From positions 790,501 to 854,500 of the forward strand of contig WPIO01000072.1 in the NCBI GenBank assembly GCA_009760855.2: DNA of 64,000 nucleotides, in the 5' to 3' direction. The first letter of the stretch is position 1. Each line of letters starts with the position of its first letter. Shown here piece by piece: positions 29,095 to 40,581 of this stretch. A program made the translations under genes and the position numbers. This stretch comes from Cristatella mucedo (lineage: Eukaryota > Bryozoa > Phylactolaemata > Cristatellidae). The notes below the pieces were generated by a model. It was not told where the DNA came from and ran no database searches. It saw nothing but the letters and a program-made list of their open reading frames with translations.

Positions 29095-29216
29095 TAGAGC
29101 CTTAAGAGAACTTAACCTCTATTCAGGCGCTTCACATACGCCTCGGAGCTCGAGCCAACGACCTCAGCCAGGCCTCGGTCGGGGCGAGCACCTTTACCAC
29201 TGGACCAAACCAGCTC
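29095..29216 (-). mobile_element. SINE with a LINE-like 3' tail (family 3)
   Basis: Starts AGAGAACTTAACCTCTATTC, AGGCGCTTCACATACG, then CTCGAGCCAACGACC (B-box side) and TTTACCACTGGACCAA (A-box side) on the complement. The (CT)n at 29222 lies just beyond the tRNA-like end. Confidence 0.65.
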
Positions 29217-29219
29217 AGA

Positions 29220-29221
<2 letters not shown>

Positions 29222-29300
<79 letters not shown>

Positions 29301-29314
29301 CGCTCTCTCTCTCT
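29222..29314. repeat. (CT)n microsatellite
   Basis: About 93 bp of CT repeats with one GCTCG interruption near its end. Confidence 0.95.
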
Positions 29315-30679
29315 CCCTCACTGTCTTCGAGATCTCGCCTCTGAATTTACATCACACTCGCTCACTAGCCAGGCATCGCACGTGCTGCAAGTGCAGGCAG
29401 ATGTACATCCTCGAAGTTATCACTGTCTCGCTTAGCCGGAGCCACCTCGAAGCCGCATCAGAGCCCTCGCTGTGCGATTGCTGTTAGCCCTCGTTCTCGG
29501 GAGTGTCGATGCATCGTCGGCCGGCTACATTCGCTGCACTGCTCTGCTCTGTATTACTATCGGACGCTCTTCTTTCTTTAGCGAACCAGACCGACTGCAG
29601 TCGCAGCCACCTGACACACTTTGGAGCTTGGCTTATTTCTTGCTGTTTTCTCTCGGCGGCAGATTTGGACTAAACCATAGTTCGCATGAGACACATGGCT
29701 AGACCCAGCTTTGAGCCACGACTGGCCTCAGCATGTTAACCAAGCTGGCGACTGTGGTACGGAGCTCTAAGCCCTCAGTGGATTCCGGATATTAGCCAGG
29801 TGATGACTTAGGCGTTTTCTCATCTGGTGCTGATTAGACGCTTATCATTGTTGCTTCTTTTGCCTTACGACAGCTGGTATCTAGCCAGCTCGCTTCGGCG
29901 CCTCCTTTTCGCGCATCCTTCTTCCTCCCTCTTCCAACTTCCATCCGCTTTGACGTTGATGATGAGTGAGCACTCGCCGTCGTGAGTTTCTGCTGCTTCG
30001 GTCGTGGATGCATCATGCTCGCGATGTCCCTGCTGTGCCTATAACTCAAATCGTCTTTCAATAGAGCTCGATATCGATCGCTTTCACTTCAATGCAGCAG
30101 CCGCAATGCTCACCCTCTTCACTACGTATGCCTAGCGGGGCGTTGCACATTCGGGCATGCTCCCAAGCACGCTAGTTCGTGCTTGACCTTGCCTTCTCCT
30201 GGAGGGTTACTAGGCTTGAATGGGTTCAGCGCACGATGCCAATAAATAACATTTTCCACAAAATCGTTGGCTTTTCTTACGACTCGTGGCTGCAGCAACA
30301 GCTCTACACCATTCAATATTCCATAAAGCAGAATACTGAGCCTCTCACAGCCAGTGCACTTTTGGCTTTCTCGATGAACGCGTCATACACTAAAAATGTT
30401 GATGCTAGCTGAGTGTACCCAACCTCGACTTTGGTGATGCAGCTTGGCAAGTCAGTGCTTCTTGTGGCGTCAGATTGGCAACTGTCGTAGAACCACTAGA
30501 ATTATCGTGGATGTCGCTACGGGCGATGCTGCTTGTCGAAAGCCTTTTACTCTGACGCTGACTTGCTGCTAAACGCTTAGCCCAGATGTCAGTAAACTCC
30601 GGTTCTTAGGCCAGATATGCCTAGCTAGTGCTCCAGTCCCGCATAGCGTCCCTAGTTATATAATATAATATATATAATA
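29315..30679. other. Intergenic, nothing recognised
   Basis: GC content is higher than in the neighbouring repeats, and only short open frames are present. I could match none to a known protein. Confidence 0.5.
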
Positions 30680-31375
30680 ATAAGAATACATTTGATAAAT
30701 CGCCCTCAGATAACTTAATCTCTTTCTAGGCGCTTCACATTTGCTGTAAAGAAAGCACGGTCGAATGGTTAGTGATAGCATGCTCAATAAGCAATAATAA
30801 TAACATAGTTAGGGGTGCCGTGCACAAGGTCAGCATGAAAGTTTGGTTAGTGTTAGAGACAGCATGCACAGTGTCAGCAAGCATAATCGCATAAAGAGAA
30901 GGAATCGCGGGGATCTAGTAAATGCAGTGATAAATAGATGCGATTTAGTTTCCTTTTAGATGTGGACAAGTCAGGAGATGTTGTTACACAAGCTGGGAGT
31001 GAGATCCAGGCTTTGGGAGCATACGAACTAAAGGCGCGGTCTCCAACGGATTTGAGACTTGTGCGAAGTATAGGTAAACGGTTAGAAAGATTCCGAGAAG
31101 CTCGTGGTACGATGCTTAGCCTGGTGGGGACTAGATCTGATACGTAGGCTGGAGCCAAAGAGTGAAGGGACCTAAAAGTGAGCGACAGAACCTTGAAGTC
31201 GATGCGTTGCTTGACTGGGAGCCAGTGCTGGTCGGCGAGAAGTGGTGTGATGTGGCAACTTCGACGCTCACGACAGACATGCCTAGCTGCAGAGTTTTGC
31301 ACCAGCTGTGAGCACGTGAGTGCACAGGCCGGTAGACCGGCAAGCAGTGAGTTGCAGAAGTCAAGACGGAATTCA
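30680..31375 (-). mobile_element. Non-LTR retrotransposon 3' part, well preserved
   Basis: The clearest copy of the LINE C-terminus. On the minus strand a 142-codon open frame includes QNSAARHVCRERRSCHITPL, the 'KQRIDFKVLSLTFRSLHSLA' motif, then 'SVGDRAFSSYAPKAWISLP' and TSPDLSTSKRKL. The AAAGCGCCT-type 3' tail lies at 30700-30750. Confidence 0.88.
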
Positions 31376-31919
31376 TATATCGTTTGATCCGGACTACTAA
31401 TTGAATTATCGTGGTTTTGTTCCCCTTCATTACTGCCGGTTGCAGCTCAAGCTGCGGCCCGTGTTTATTTTTAGAACTAATATCAGGCGTTTGTAAAAAA
31501 AAAGTGCCTAACTGGGGAGGGGTGATAAATGTCTGCCCCTTATAATTGCCGAGGGCACCTTAGCGACTGTTTGTTTGCTCATCCGACCACACCCACTCCA
31601 CGGGTTTGATGGAGTGAGCGCGGTTTCTTTGGGCCTAGTGTGCCTTCTTGAGGTGTAGATGCCCGAAAAGTTGCCCGCCCTTTGGCTTAGCCCATTAGGT
31701 TGGCATAGAAAAGACTCGTGAGGCGATACGTAGAGCTGCCCTGTCGCAAGCCCCGCCTCGTGCGGCATGCCGGGTGTGCCGCTGAGGTGGGTCGATAGTG
31801 ACTTGCCAAGTACAAGTGTTTTTTATTCTGTCTACACGCAGCGAGACGAATTTGCCGAGAGCCAGGCTGTGCTGGCTATACTAACAGCCACCAATGATGT
31901 CTCGTTTTAGCGTATCAAT

Positions 31920-32190
31920 GTTAATAATAATAAACTTAGATAAAGCGCCCTCAGATAACTCAATCTCTTTCTTGGCGTTGTACATTTGCTGCAAAGGGAA
32001 ATGCTATTGAACGGTGTGGTATTGTGCTCGATAAACAACATGAATAACATGATTTGGAGTGACATGCACAGGGTCACCATGCAAGTGTGGTTAGTAGCAG
32101 CATGAACAGTGTCAGCACGCACGCATAAGTACATAAAGGACGAATCACAGGGACCCACTAAATTCTGTCCTAAATAGGTGCGTTTTTAAG
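31920..32190 (-). mobile_element. LINE 3' tail, inverted
   Basis: Starts with ATAATAATAAA, GCGCCCTCAGATAACTCAAT and TTTGCTGCAAAGGGAAATGC, then the non-coding 'gcatgcaagtgtggttag' block of the family. Confidence 0.75.
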
Positions 32191-32384
32191 CGTAAAAAGG
32201 AATAATGCATCAGAGGTCTTCTAGTAAAAGAGAGGGGATCAACGCAGTATTGCAAAAATTCGAGCTCCTTAGACGAGGATTCCGAGGTTTAAGGCTCCAT
32301 TCTTACGTAAAGACGCTAACAATCGTTGGAAAACTTGATAGCTATTTTTTTCTATCGTGACCGTCGTAGCTGTAGCCTTTCGCT

Positions 32385-32790
32385 GAGTTCAACCGATGTG
32401 CCTTGGCTCCCCATCAAGTAGGCTATCGACTCCGAGGTTTTGTCACCCACCTTTAGGTCCGTGTATCCTCGTGCTTCGGCCTACATGTGCGAAATATTTT
32501 CCTATTAGGTTTCCCATTGCACTAGTCACACCTCTGTGCCTCTAGTCAACCTCAAACGTTTGAAAGCAGTGGCTTTAGCTCGTACACTCTAAAGTCCGAA
32601 ACTTGCTACCCACGAACTTAACGAAATCCCCTGACTTCCATGAAAATTGCCCTTCGTGTGCTCACAGGAGAAGAAATTGTGTGGGCATTGTGCAATCACC
32701 AAGCAGTTAATATGCTTTATTTCAAGCATATCTTAAGTGCCCTGAACAATATTTCTATTTGGGCGCTCTAAAGAATTTCTATTAATAATA
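32385..32790 (+). mobile_element. LINE fragment, degenerate
   Basis: 'cttggctccccatcaagtag...atcgactccgaggttttgtc' matches the LWLPVKQRIDFKVLS region, followed by an eroded 'SGFSSYTLKS' stretch and a worn tail (GGGCGCTCTAAAG). Confidence 0.55.
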
Positions 32791-32876
32791 CTATTGTTAG
32801 AAAAAAAATTAAATCCATGCACTACTGTAGCTTTATTGAGTTACCTATTTAGACTGACAAGAGGTTACCCCTCACA

Positions 32877-33058
32877 AGGTGAGCCGTGATGGCACACTAG
32901 GTAAGGCGGTTGCTTTCACGACCTCGGTCCCGAGGTCGTGGGTTCGATTCCTGCGGTGGGCGATTCTTTATCACCACTGCAAGCGGTGGTGATAGCCGTA
33001 AAGGCTCTTCTGTCGCTATACAAAAAGAGGCTGTTTAATCAGCTAGGATTTTTTTTTT
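32877..33058 (+). mobile_element. SINE, tRNA-headed family 1, intact copy
   Basis: Near-identical to 12794-12972: GTGAGCCGTGATGGCACACT, GGGTTCGATTCCTG, 'aatcagctagga' and a T-run. Confidence 0.88.
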
Positions 33059-33059
33059 G

Positions 33060-34190
33060 ATGCACTTTTTACTACTCCTCAAAAGCCTTATTTAGGTAGA
33101 GTCAGAAATGAATGCTGATCCCGCTTACAGTTGCTACAGAATTTCCCGCTTCTCCAGGACTCGAACCGACAACCATGAGAGGGGGTGGGTGCCACAGATG
33201 CCTTCTGTTTTATTCAAGTGCAGTCACGGAGTAGGCATTCACATTTTATTCTGGTTAGGTAAGTTTAGCCGTAGCAGATACAAAACAGCAAAGAGTTTGA
33301 GGAATTGTTAAACGCTTCGGTGACATTTGGACACGGAGTTTGATCTGAAAGTGCGAATAGCGTCGCGGAAAGCCACGTTTGATAAGTTCGTCGATTGCCG
33401 AAATCCAGGGCAAAAAATTTCGCGGGAAATTGCAACGAGGTCGAGCTAGGCCGCCACGAAACCCTCGGAGTCAACCGTCTGTTGGGCTCTCTCGCTCAAG
33501 CGCGAAATCTAGTCTTGCGTTCAGAGTGGCGACTTTCCGCAAGCAACGTGCAGTCCTTGCAAACAAAGTGGCCCTGTCAAAGTTGGGCTGCGATGTACGA
33601 AGCACTTCAGACCGGTGCATCGTGAACGCGTGGCACTCAGTTCAATGAGAAGCAGCCTCGTGAGCGACTTATCAGCCCCTGGCTCCTGCTGCATTCGAGG
33701 GAGAATCCAATTTTCCAGCCAAATTGTTCTTATTATTGTCTTTAATCTTATACTGCATTATATCTTATTATTATAGCAATGCATCTAGCAAAGTCATGAA
33801 CAAGTGAGCCAGCAGAAGCAACAGGTACTCGTGGCCGTTATAGAGCAGTGCAGCTTGGAGGCTCCTGAATGAGCTGCTACGAAGAGGTGTCAGTAACTGT
33901 GGTTATGCGATTCTTCCTCTCCGACAGTTGGGTCGCAGTGTTGCAAAGCAGAGTCCGTCATGATTGTTGAAGGGACCTTGGCGGCGCTTCTCTTATCGTC
34001 GAATTTTCGGCTGTCATCTTCAAAATTCAATTGCTTTAGTCTGGACGCCAAAAGCTCAGCATTCGACTATTTTTTGGACCATGATATTACGTAGATTTGT
34101 TAAGGTCTTTTCTATTTTTCTAGTATAGGCTTCTCTGCTAAGCTTTACCTTCGAAATTATCATTTGGATCTACATTCCTTCTGCCTCTCT
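33060..34190. other. Intergenic, nothing recognised
   Basis: Includes overlapping short frames at 33379-33648, in a GC-richer patch, with no family I know. No repeats to other parts of the window seen. Confidence 0.45.
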
Positions 34191-34193
34191 CTC

Positions 34194-34252
34194 TGTATAT
34201 ATATATGTATATATATATATATATATTTATTTATTTATTTATTTATTTATCC
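34194..34252. repeat. (TA)n and (TTTA)n microsatellite
   Basis: TATATA tract followed by six TTTA units. Confidence 0.9.
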
Positions 34253-34439
34253 TTCACTCTCTCTTTCTGTAACGTGCTTTCCCTTTCAGACGATTAGGTA
34301 AAGGGACTTCGAAGTTCGGTGGCACCGGAAAGTTCGGAAAAGGATTTCTTTGATAAGTGATAGCGTTCTTATACTTGCCAATTCTGAGCTTGCAATCGTG
34401 CACTATGCTGAAGTAGCAGTTTCTTTACCGGACAGTCTC

Positions 34440-34935
34440 AAATGAGACTGTTGCTAGGCTATCGATGCACAAGTCGAAACTAGGCAGGAGATAGTAAACA
34501 ACTTTTTCAAATGTACCCTACTGCTATTCCTATCGAAGACTCTTGAACTAAGATTGGAAAAGTACCTTCACACCTATATCAATCTTCAAAGCTAGCAAGT
34601 AAGTTCCAGTCAGGAGTAAGAGGTAGTTAGTCCACAGAGTCAGCTGTGGGTTTATAAGGACCTTCGCATTAATGCTGATTTAGAAACAGTCTCTCGGTCT
34701 CAGTCTTACGCCAAAGCTTTCGACAGCAATTATCATCGATCGTCAAGTCATAGTTCAACTTCTAGCATTTCGGCTCATTATCATTGGCACTACACTGCAT
34801 ATGTTTAATTCCTATCTTTATGCCTTTAAGCCTTTGAAGTGCAGAGCACCGCTAGGGTGTGTTCTAAGTTAAGCTCCTATAAATACTTAAAGTATTACGT
34901 TTCCAAGCACCACTTAGGCCTTTACTGTTGTGCTG
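34440..34935 (+). mobile_element. LINE reverse-transcriptase fragment
   Basis: 'aagtcgaaactaggcaggag' and following sequence match the 9330-9450 part of the longer LINE. Then come remnants of the RT 'LDLSAAFDTIDH' region (about 34705-34750). Confidence 0.55.
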
Positions 34936-34939
34936 ATTA

Positions 34940-35330
34940 ATAATATTAATAATAACTATAGTCATACATTTGTATAGTGGCCTCACAGAACTGAATCTCT
35001 TTCAAGGCACTTTACAGAGGCATTGTACAAAGCATTACTAAGTGATTGGTGGCAACATCGGCGAGCACCCAGCACGGTGTAAGTAAGTACATGCGAACGA
35101 ATAGAAAGTCACAAAGACTCACAAAACGCTGCAACAAACAGGTTTCTTTTAACTCTTTTAACGTTTTTGAAATGTCATCATGCCATGGAACGTAGTGGCG
35201 TGCTTCGGTACTCAGCTCCAGGCTTTGAGAGAGTGGGAACTAAAGGCCACTAACGGTTTTGAAGTCGTACTAGGTGTGACTAAAGTATTCGAGTGAGAAC
35301 GGTACGATTCTTCGCCTGGTAGCTGAGCAG
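34940..35330 (-). mobile_element. LINE 3' part, inverted, nested
   Basis: ATTAATAATATTAATAATAA tail, 'gcctcacagaactgaatctc' and the downstream family block in reverse orientation, inserted between two + strand pieces of another LINE. Confidence 0.6.
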
Positions 35331-35344
35331 TTTAGTACTAGAAG

Positions 35345-35800
35345 ATTAGAACTCCTCCGTGACTATAATACCAGCTGGTCGAAATATATCTATCAACTCC
35401 ATTGCACTAGGCAGTGCTTCGGTCGCATTGATGGTATCAAGCCTTCTCGACAGGAATGGTAGTAAAATTAACCTAATGTTTAAGCGAAGATCTATTTTCA
35501 CTCAGAAATTAGAAAGCCTAACCATCCAAAAGGTTAATGAAGCAATCTCCCTTTAGCCTCTGGACGAGATATGGGTTAATTGTTCCAAAAGTACTTCCTT
35601 TTAGATAACTTCGTCAATTCAACGTTGAGCTAGCCTACTTTCAGCCTAATGAAAGTGCGAAAACACTCGGAATAGCTTGGATTGGACCCCTCACTTATTC
35701 TGGTCCGTGCAATGATGACGTCCTGCCTAAGCTGCTGTGACTAGCTACCTGCAAGTCTTCTTGCCTGTGCAGTAACATCATTTCAGTTGGCGAGCAACTC
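35345..35800 (+). mobile_element. LINE reverse-transcriptase C-lobe fragment
   Basis: Remnants of the 'LNDDKTEFM' region are followed by FTQKLESLTIQKVNEAIS, which aligns with the same part of the 8990 copy. Confidence 0.55.
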
Positions 35801-36128
35801 TGCTATCGAGCTTTTTTCGTTAACGTCAAAATTGGCACATAAGACGAGTGCTCACCGACATGAAGTAGCCCCGCATGATGCAGCATATCTCCTTCGAGTT
35901 TTGGTCAGTCAGTTGTAGCTCCTTTCACTCGTATGAAATCTAATTTCCCTTCCGCCTGCAGCAAATCTATAATCAAACTCAACTCCAGCGGAGACAGTGC
36001 CGGCAATTCGTGCGTTGCCTAAGCGCACTTCCGGTAAAAACTTTCTTTTAAATGCTCATTCATACTGCAATTGTGAGCATTACCACTAACCGATTGGCCT
36101 TATGTAACAGCGTTACCTGGTAAATACT

Positions 36129-36332
36129 TTAGTTCTGGGAACCCTTATGCAGGTTGTTGCAAAATAATGACAAGTTTCTAACGCGACAAGAAGCCTTACG
36201 TGACGAAGTTTCAAAGTGACGAACTTGGTCGTGCGACACGCTGCTAAAGTAAACTTTTAGCCGCAAGTTTAAATTCGGGCTACGCCCTCGATGCACGTTG
36301 GGTAAGTTTTCTCTGGCTTTCAGTACCTTCAT
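36129..36332 (-). pseudogene. Possible remnant of a third Argonaute copy, first N-domain exon
   Basis: On the minus strand 'gaatttaaacttgcggctaa' aligns base by base with the unit A exon that begins 50150 (E-V-K-L-Y-A-N there, E-F-K-L-A-A-K here). A stop follows after a few codons. It lies 2.7 kb downstream of the unit A gene, where another tandem copy would begin. Weak evidence. Confidence 0.3.
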
Positions 36333-36479
36333 TACCGATGTCAGGACCTTGATACCCTGAAATCATGTGGACCCATGCATCTTCAATTGAACTATCGTAA
36401 TAAGCCGCAAAATACAATTTTAGTGACAATTATTTTCTACAGTTAAATTTATACTTATAATTTTATTTATTATCATTTA

Positions 36480-37130
36480 GAAACTCTGCAGCTAGGCCTG
36501 TCTGTCGTGAGCGTCGCCCTTGCCCCCATCGCACCACATGTCGTCAACCTGCACTGGCTCCCAGTCTTGCAAACGCATCGACTTCCAGGTTTGGTCAGTC
36601 ACTTTTAGGTCCCTTCAGTCTTTGTTTCAAGCCTACCTATCAGATCAAGTGCCCCACCAGGCTAAGCATCGTAATGCTCGCTTTTCGGAATCTAATCGTT
36701 TACCTTTACCTCGTACCAACCTCAAAACATATTGAGACCGTGCATTTGGTTCGTATGCTTATCAAGCCAGCAACTCACTCCCGACTTGGGACTTGCATCA
36801 CGAGATCCCCTGACTTGACCACATTTTAAAAGGATTTAAAAAACACCTACGTTGAACAGCATTTAGTGTGTCACTGCGATTCGTGCTTCATGTGCTTATG
36901 AGTACTGACCCTGTGCATGTCACCCCTAACCATGTTAATCATGTCGTTTATCAAGCATGCTCTCTATTCAATTGTGATTAAAAAAAGTATTCAATTTTCA
37001 AATTTCAATTATTAAGTATTTAATTTTCAATTCACTCACAATTTAGTTGTTTCCCTTTGCAGCAAATGTCAAGTGCCTAGAAAGAGATTGAGTTCTATGA
37101 AGGCACTTTATCAAGTGCATTATCATAATT
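36480..37130 (+). mobile_element. Non-LTR retrotransposon 3' end
   Basis: The 'RIDFQVWSVTFRSLQSLFQA' region, a broken 'RTNLKTY*DRAFGSYAY' stretch, the AGCAAATGTCAAGTGCC tail and (ATT)n. Confidence 0.8.
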
Positions 37131-37311
37131 ATTGTTACCCCATCTTTCCCAAAGTGACCTATAGTAGTGCTGTCCGTCCGAAAGTTTAGAATTCCTATGA
37201 AAATATTCCACTGGTACTACACCGATCAACGTGACCAAGGAAAGTTTAGGTAACAATTGTAGGCACTACTTTGGTAATGCTTAATCTATCAAGGCGCTGG
37301 ACACCATTCAG

Positions 37312-37716
37312 TTAAGCAATGCTACTTGTGAGATCGTGAACACCTATAAGAGAGGCGTTGTTTTTTAATCCTACAGGTGCGAACTCACAGATGCCCTGCT
37401 GTGGTCGTAACTGACTCACCAGTTTGGTCGCGACTGGTTCGAGGGCGCTCCATACAACCGATCCGCCGTTATTCGCCGTTTGAAGCGTCTGAAGAAGGCT
37501 ATTCAGCCGCATGGGGTATCGGCTTTACTTGTACGGCAACAAGCATCTGTGAGCGCAATTCAAACGACCAAAAGCATTTGCAGCTGTGAATAAACCGAAC
37601 GACAGCGGCACAATAGAAAACTCCACACCTACACCGATTCCATCCCTGCTGAGGCTTTGTTGCCCAGCCTGTCTCGTCGTAGCCATTTTGAACCACTCTT
37701 CGACTGCCACTGTCAT
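37312..37716 (-). other. Conserved block downstream of Argonaute unit A, possible first exon
   Basis: On the minus strand ATGGCTACGACGA (start at 37686) opens a 54-codon frame. The homologous block in unit B (58170-58500) keeps the same ATGGCTACGACGA at 58486, and a V-E-F-S-I / L-E-F-A-I segment can be matched. It could be a 5' exon belonging to a neighbouring Argonaute copy or an unrelated small gene. Function not recognised. Confidence 0.3.
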
Positions 37717-38244
37717 AGCGACTCTAGCATTTATTGAAAAATTGAAAAATTATTGAAAAAGAATTTCGTTTGCTGAGATTGTTTCACTGTATGCAATAAT
37801 GGATCACCTGCTGTACGTATCCCCAAGACCGTAGTGAGTGAGCTCTGTGTTACTCAAACGGTATAGCTGAGCCTTAAATCTAGTTTTATGCAAGGGCTCC
37901 TTCAAAAACTTGTATCTCTTAGTTAATCGGAGAGTAATCTGGTCTCATGTGAATACGCCAGTGAGCCGTTTAAAGTATATTAGCGACGATGTGATCGAAA
38001 CACTTGAACTTCATCACAGCCTAAATTCGACTTGTCAACTTACCAATTGCTTGTTCGCTCTTGGAACGGCTGCATAGCTACCGATATAATCCAGTCACAT
38101 GTAAGTCCCACGCACTTTCCAGAAAATGCTTCACACGTTTCATTGTTATTTCAACTGTTAGTAAATCAACCATATTACATTTTTATTTCTAAAAAGTCAG
38201 CTTTAAGCTCGATATTATCAACAGTACAAAAAGCAAGCTGACTT

Positions 38245-38390
38245 AAACGCGCCATTTTGTATAGCGACAGAAGAGCCTTAACAGCCGTCCTCGTTGCTTG
38301 CAGTGGAAATTACAGGATCGCCTACTGCAGGGCTTAAGCCCCAGTTCGAGGTTGTAAGTTGGGGAGAACCTAACAATATGGGCTAAGCTC
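38245..38390 (-). mobile_element. SINE, tRNA-headed family 1, worn
   Basis: 'tgtatagcgacagaagagcc' body, then 'ctactgcagggcttaagccc', a degenerate B box. A homologous SINE lies in unit B at 59525, so this insertion predates the duplication. Confidence 0.6.
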
Positions 38391-38948
38391 CAAAGTCAAA
38401 AGCCGAATCAGAGCCAGTGGCCATGGCCTGATTTAACTACTTGTGACCGAGATGGTAGAGAGCAAACACTTTTTAATGCATGAAGTTGCCTGAGCGACTG
38501 GCTGGGTAGCTATAACTTTCATCTTTCCTCTCTGACGATGGAAATCGATGATTAGTCTTATTTTCACACCAACGACATCCCAGTCGTCCTCAAAGTGATG
38601 TGCCATGACAATCTTGCAATACTTTGACGACTGACTCGGTATTTTCCAAGTGTCATCAGTTCATTTCCTAAAGGCCCTTAGTTGCAGCTACAACAGACAT
38701 CCGAGCTGAGCTTCAGAACTCTAATCATTTTTCGTGGCATGTCAATAGCTGAGGAAAACTGGGGCCACGACCATGCTTTGTGATCACGACATGCATACGT
38801 GTAAGATCTTGCCAAGCTGCAATAAGAATGCCAACACTGATGAGTATTTTAGGCAGTTTAACCGTTGTTATGAATTATGACGGAGATTTTTAGTCTCGAT
38901 GGTGTTTATGTATTCGCTAAGGACTAAATAATTTGCAAAGCGATCAAA

Positions 38949-38954
38949 TTTATT
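38949..38954 (-). terminator. Poly(A) signal of Argonaute unit A
   Basis: AATAAA on the minus strand, 44 nt past the family-end stop codon. Unit B keeps an AATAAA at the matching place. Confidence 0.6.
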
Positions 38955-38997
38955 TTCACCGAAGGTGATTTCAGTGACGTACGATGACGCGTCAAAA

Positions 38998-39079
38998 CTA
39001 CGAATAATACATGCCCGGTGCATCTGGGTGTACAGTCGGTGCATCCTCTGTATCCTCTTCATTTTGTCGCTCACTCAGG
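38998..39079 (-). pseudogene. AGO unit A exon 13 (C-terminus)
   Basis: Acceptor CTTTTTAG|C; acidic stretch ERQNEEDTEDAPTVHPD, then G-M-Y-Y-S and TAG at 39000-38998, with TGA two codons further. Matches the M-Y-F-A end of animal AGOs. Confidence 0.88.
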
Positions 39080-39230
39080 CTAAAAAGAAAGCGTCAATCC
39101 AACAACTGCTGGGCGAAAGCTATGCCAGCCATCGGGCAATTGTCATTGGAATCTAGAGAGCTTCAACTTTAACTGCACGCCTATGTGTGGGCGCATGCAA
39201 AAGTGCGACATCGTGGCAAGCTTTGCTTAC

Positions 39231-39420
39231 CCGCTTCCAAGGTAGTTACGACACATAGAAGCTGCTAGTTGGGCATAGTAGCAAGGCGCTGTTATCGAGA
39301 TGCTTCTCAAGCTTCTGGTGACTCCATAGCACAGACAGTTGGACAGCTGCTCCCAGACGTTCAAATCAAACCGACTGTCATCGTGCATCACCGTGTATTG
39401 TGTCGGTCGGGCTCTGTCCC
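39231..39420 (-). pseudogene. AGO unit A exon 12 (PIWI end, catalytic His lost, frameshift)
   Basis: Acceptor TTTTAAG|GGG, donor GCGG|GTAAGC. Starts G-T-E in the spliced frame; two extra C (near 39411-39409) shift to the frame that reads RPTQYTVMHDDSRF, LSNCLCYGVTRSLRSISITA and CYYAQLAA. The length (190) is 2 nt over what the two neighbouring phases require. The family His of Y-Y-A-H-L is Gln. Confidence 0.9.
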
Positions 39421-40341
39421 CTTAAAAGTAACGAATACATTTACAAACTAATGCATCCTTAGTCGTACCAACTGGTATCAACGGAGCTCCACTGCGACGA
39501 ATAGTTAATAACTCTCATAACTATGTATGCTTGTATCGAGGAGTTTCAAGTGCAGCGAGCACGCAAACGACAGCAATGCACCGTGAGTAGCCATGCACGT
39601 AAGAAGCCTAAGAAGATCGTGAGACGAATGGAGGAGCCAGGAGAGCACCGGTACAGCTGGGAAGCGACATTGACCGCCCTCTGTTCCTATGCCCGGCCGT
39701 CTCCAACGAAGCAATTATGTCTCGATTCCACTCGATGAACAACTGCTGAGTTTGTGTCCAATAAACAGTGTGATTTTGTGGGCTACTTTCCATTACTTAG
39801 CGGCTCTGGCCAAGCCTAAACAAAAACTTTGCAGGTCCTGCCCCTATATGAAAATGTTGGCTCCCACACTGCATTTAGGCATGATGACAGGACCCGTGAC
39901 AACCACCGAGATGCTACACAGATTTATGAAGGTTGAAATTAGCACCGTGAATAATAAAAGCTCTTTATTTAGAATATTATGTAGTACCGAAGCTATGGTA
40001 TGGATTTTTCCTTAGCCTACCGCTCACAGCCTTAGACACGACAGCTCAAAATGTGAAATTGACTTTGCATAAGTATGCCACTTCATAGAAAGCCTATCCA
40101 GTGAGCTTCTAGCTTATCGTACGATGTAACGCTTTCTATCTAACATCAAAATCCTGCAAAACATAGGCTGCCTGAAACGCGCCAAAGCAATCGAATGCTT
40201 GAAGCGAGAGAGTAAGCGGGCTGGTTCGAGCTTAAGCTATAGTGACCTAGGTCGCAACGCTAGTACGACGTATTCAGGCTTGAAAGTAGGTAGACTCGGT
40301 ACGCAGGATCTGACAGACACGTGAGTCACAGAAAGACTTAC

Positions 40342-40581
40342 TTGAGCGCCTCCGTGGCTGCAGAGGTAGAAACTCGGCAATCCTCGTTTTACCATTGTGT
40401 TGTCCACCACAGTTCCCGCTGCTACGTTGACAAAGCCGTCCTTTTTCTTGTGAGTGGGCGGCGAACGAAATAGCCGGACGTGGTGCCGTTTCCGGACGAC
40501 GATGTAAGTGATGGCTGGCTTGTAAGTTGACTCGAGAGAAGTGCAGGCACTTCGAATTGCTAGCAGCTCCTTCACGAACAC
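40342..40581 (-). pseudogene. AGO unit A exon 11 (PIWI core)
   Basis: Acceptor GTACAG|GTG, donor CTCAA|GTAAGT, 80 codons, no stop. ELLAIRSACTSLE, YKPAITYIVVRKRHHVRLF, AAGTVVD and FYLCSHGGAQ are diagnostic for the AGO clade. Confidence 0.96.

Noticed and set aside
30874-31302. 142-codon minus-strand gene
   Set aside because: It is the C-terminal part of a truncated LINE ORF repeated many times in the window.
33379-33648. Two overlapping open frames with a basic protein
   Set aside because: Overlapping frames in a GC-rich patch, no conserved motif and no splice or poly(A) context.
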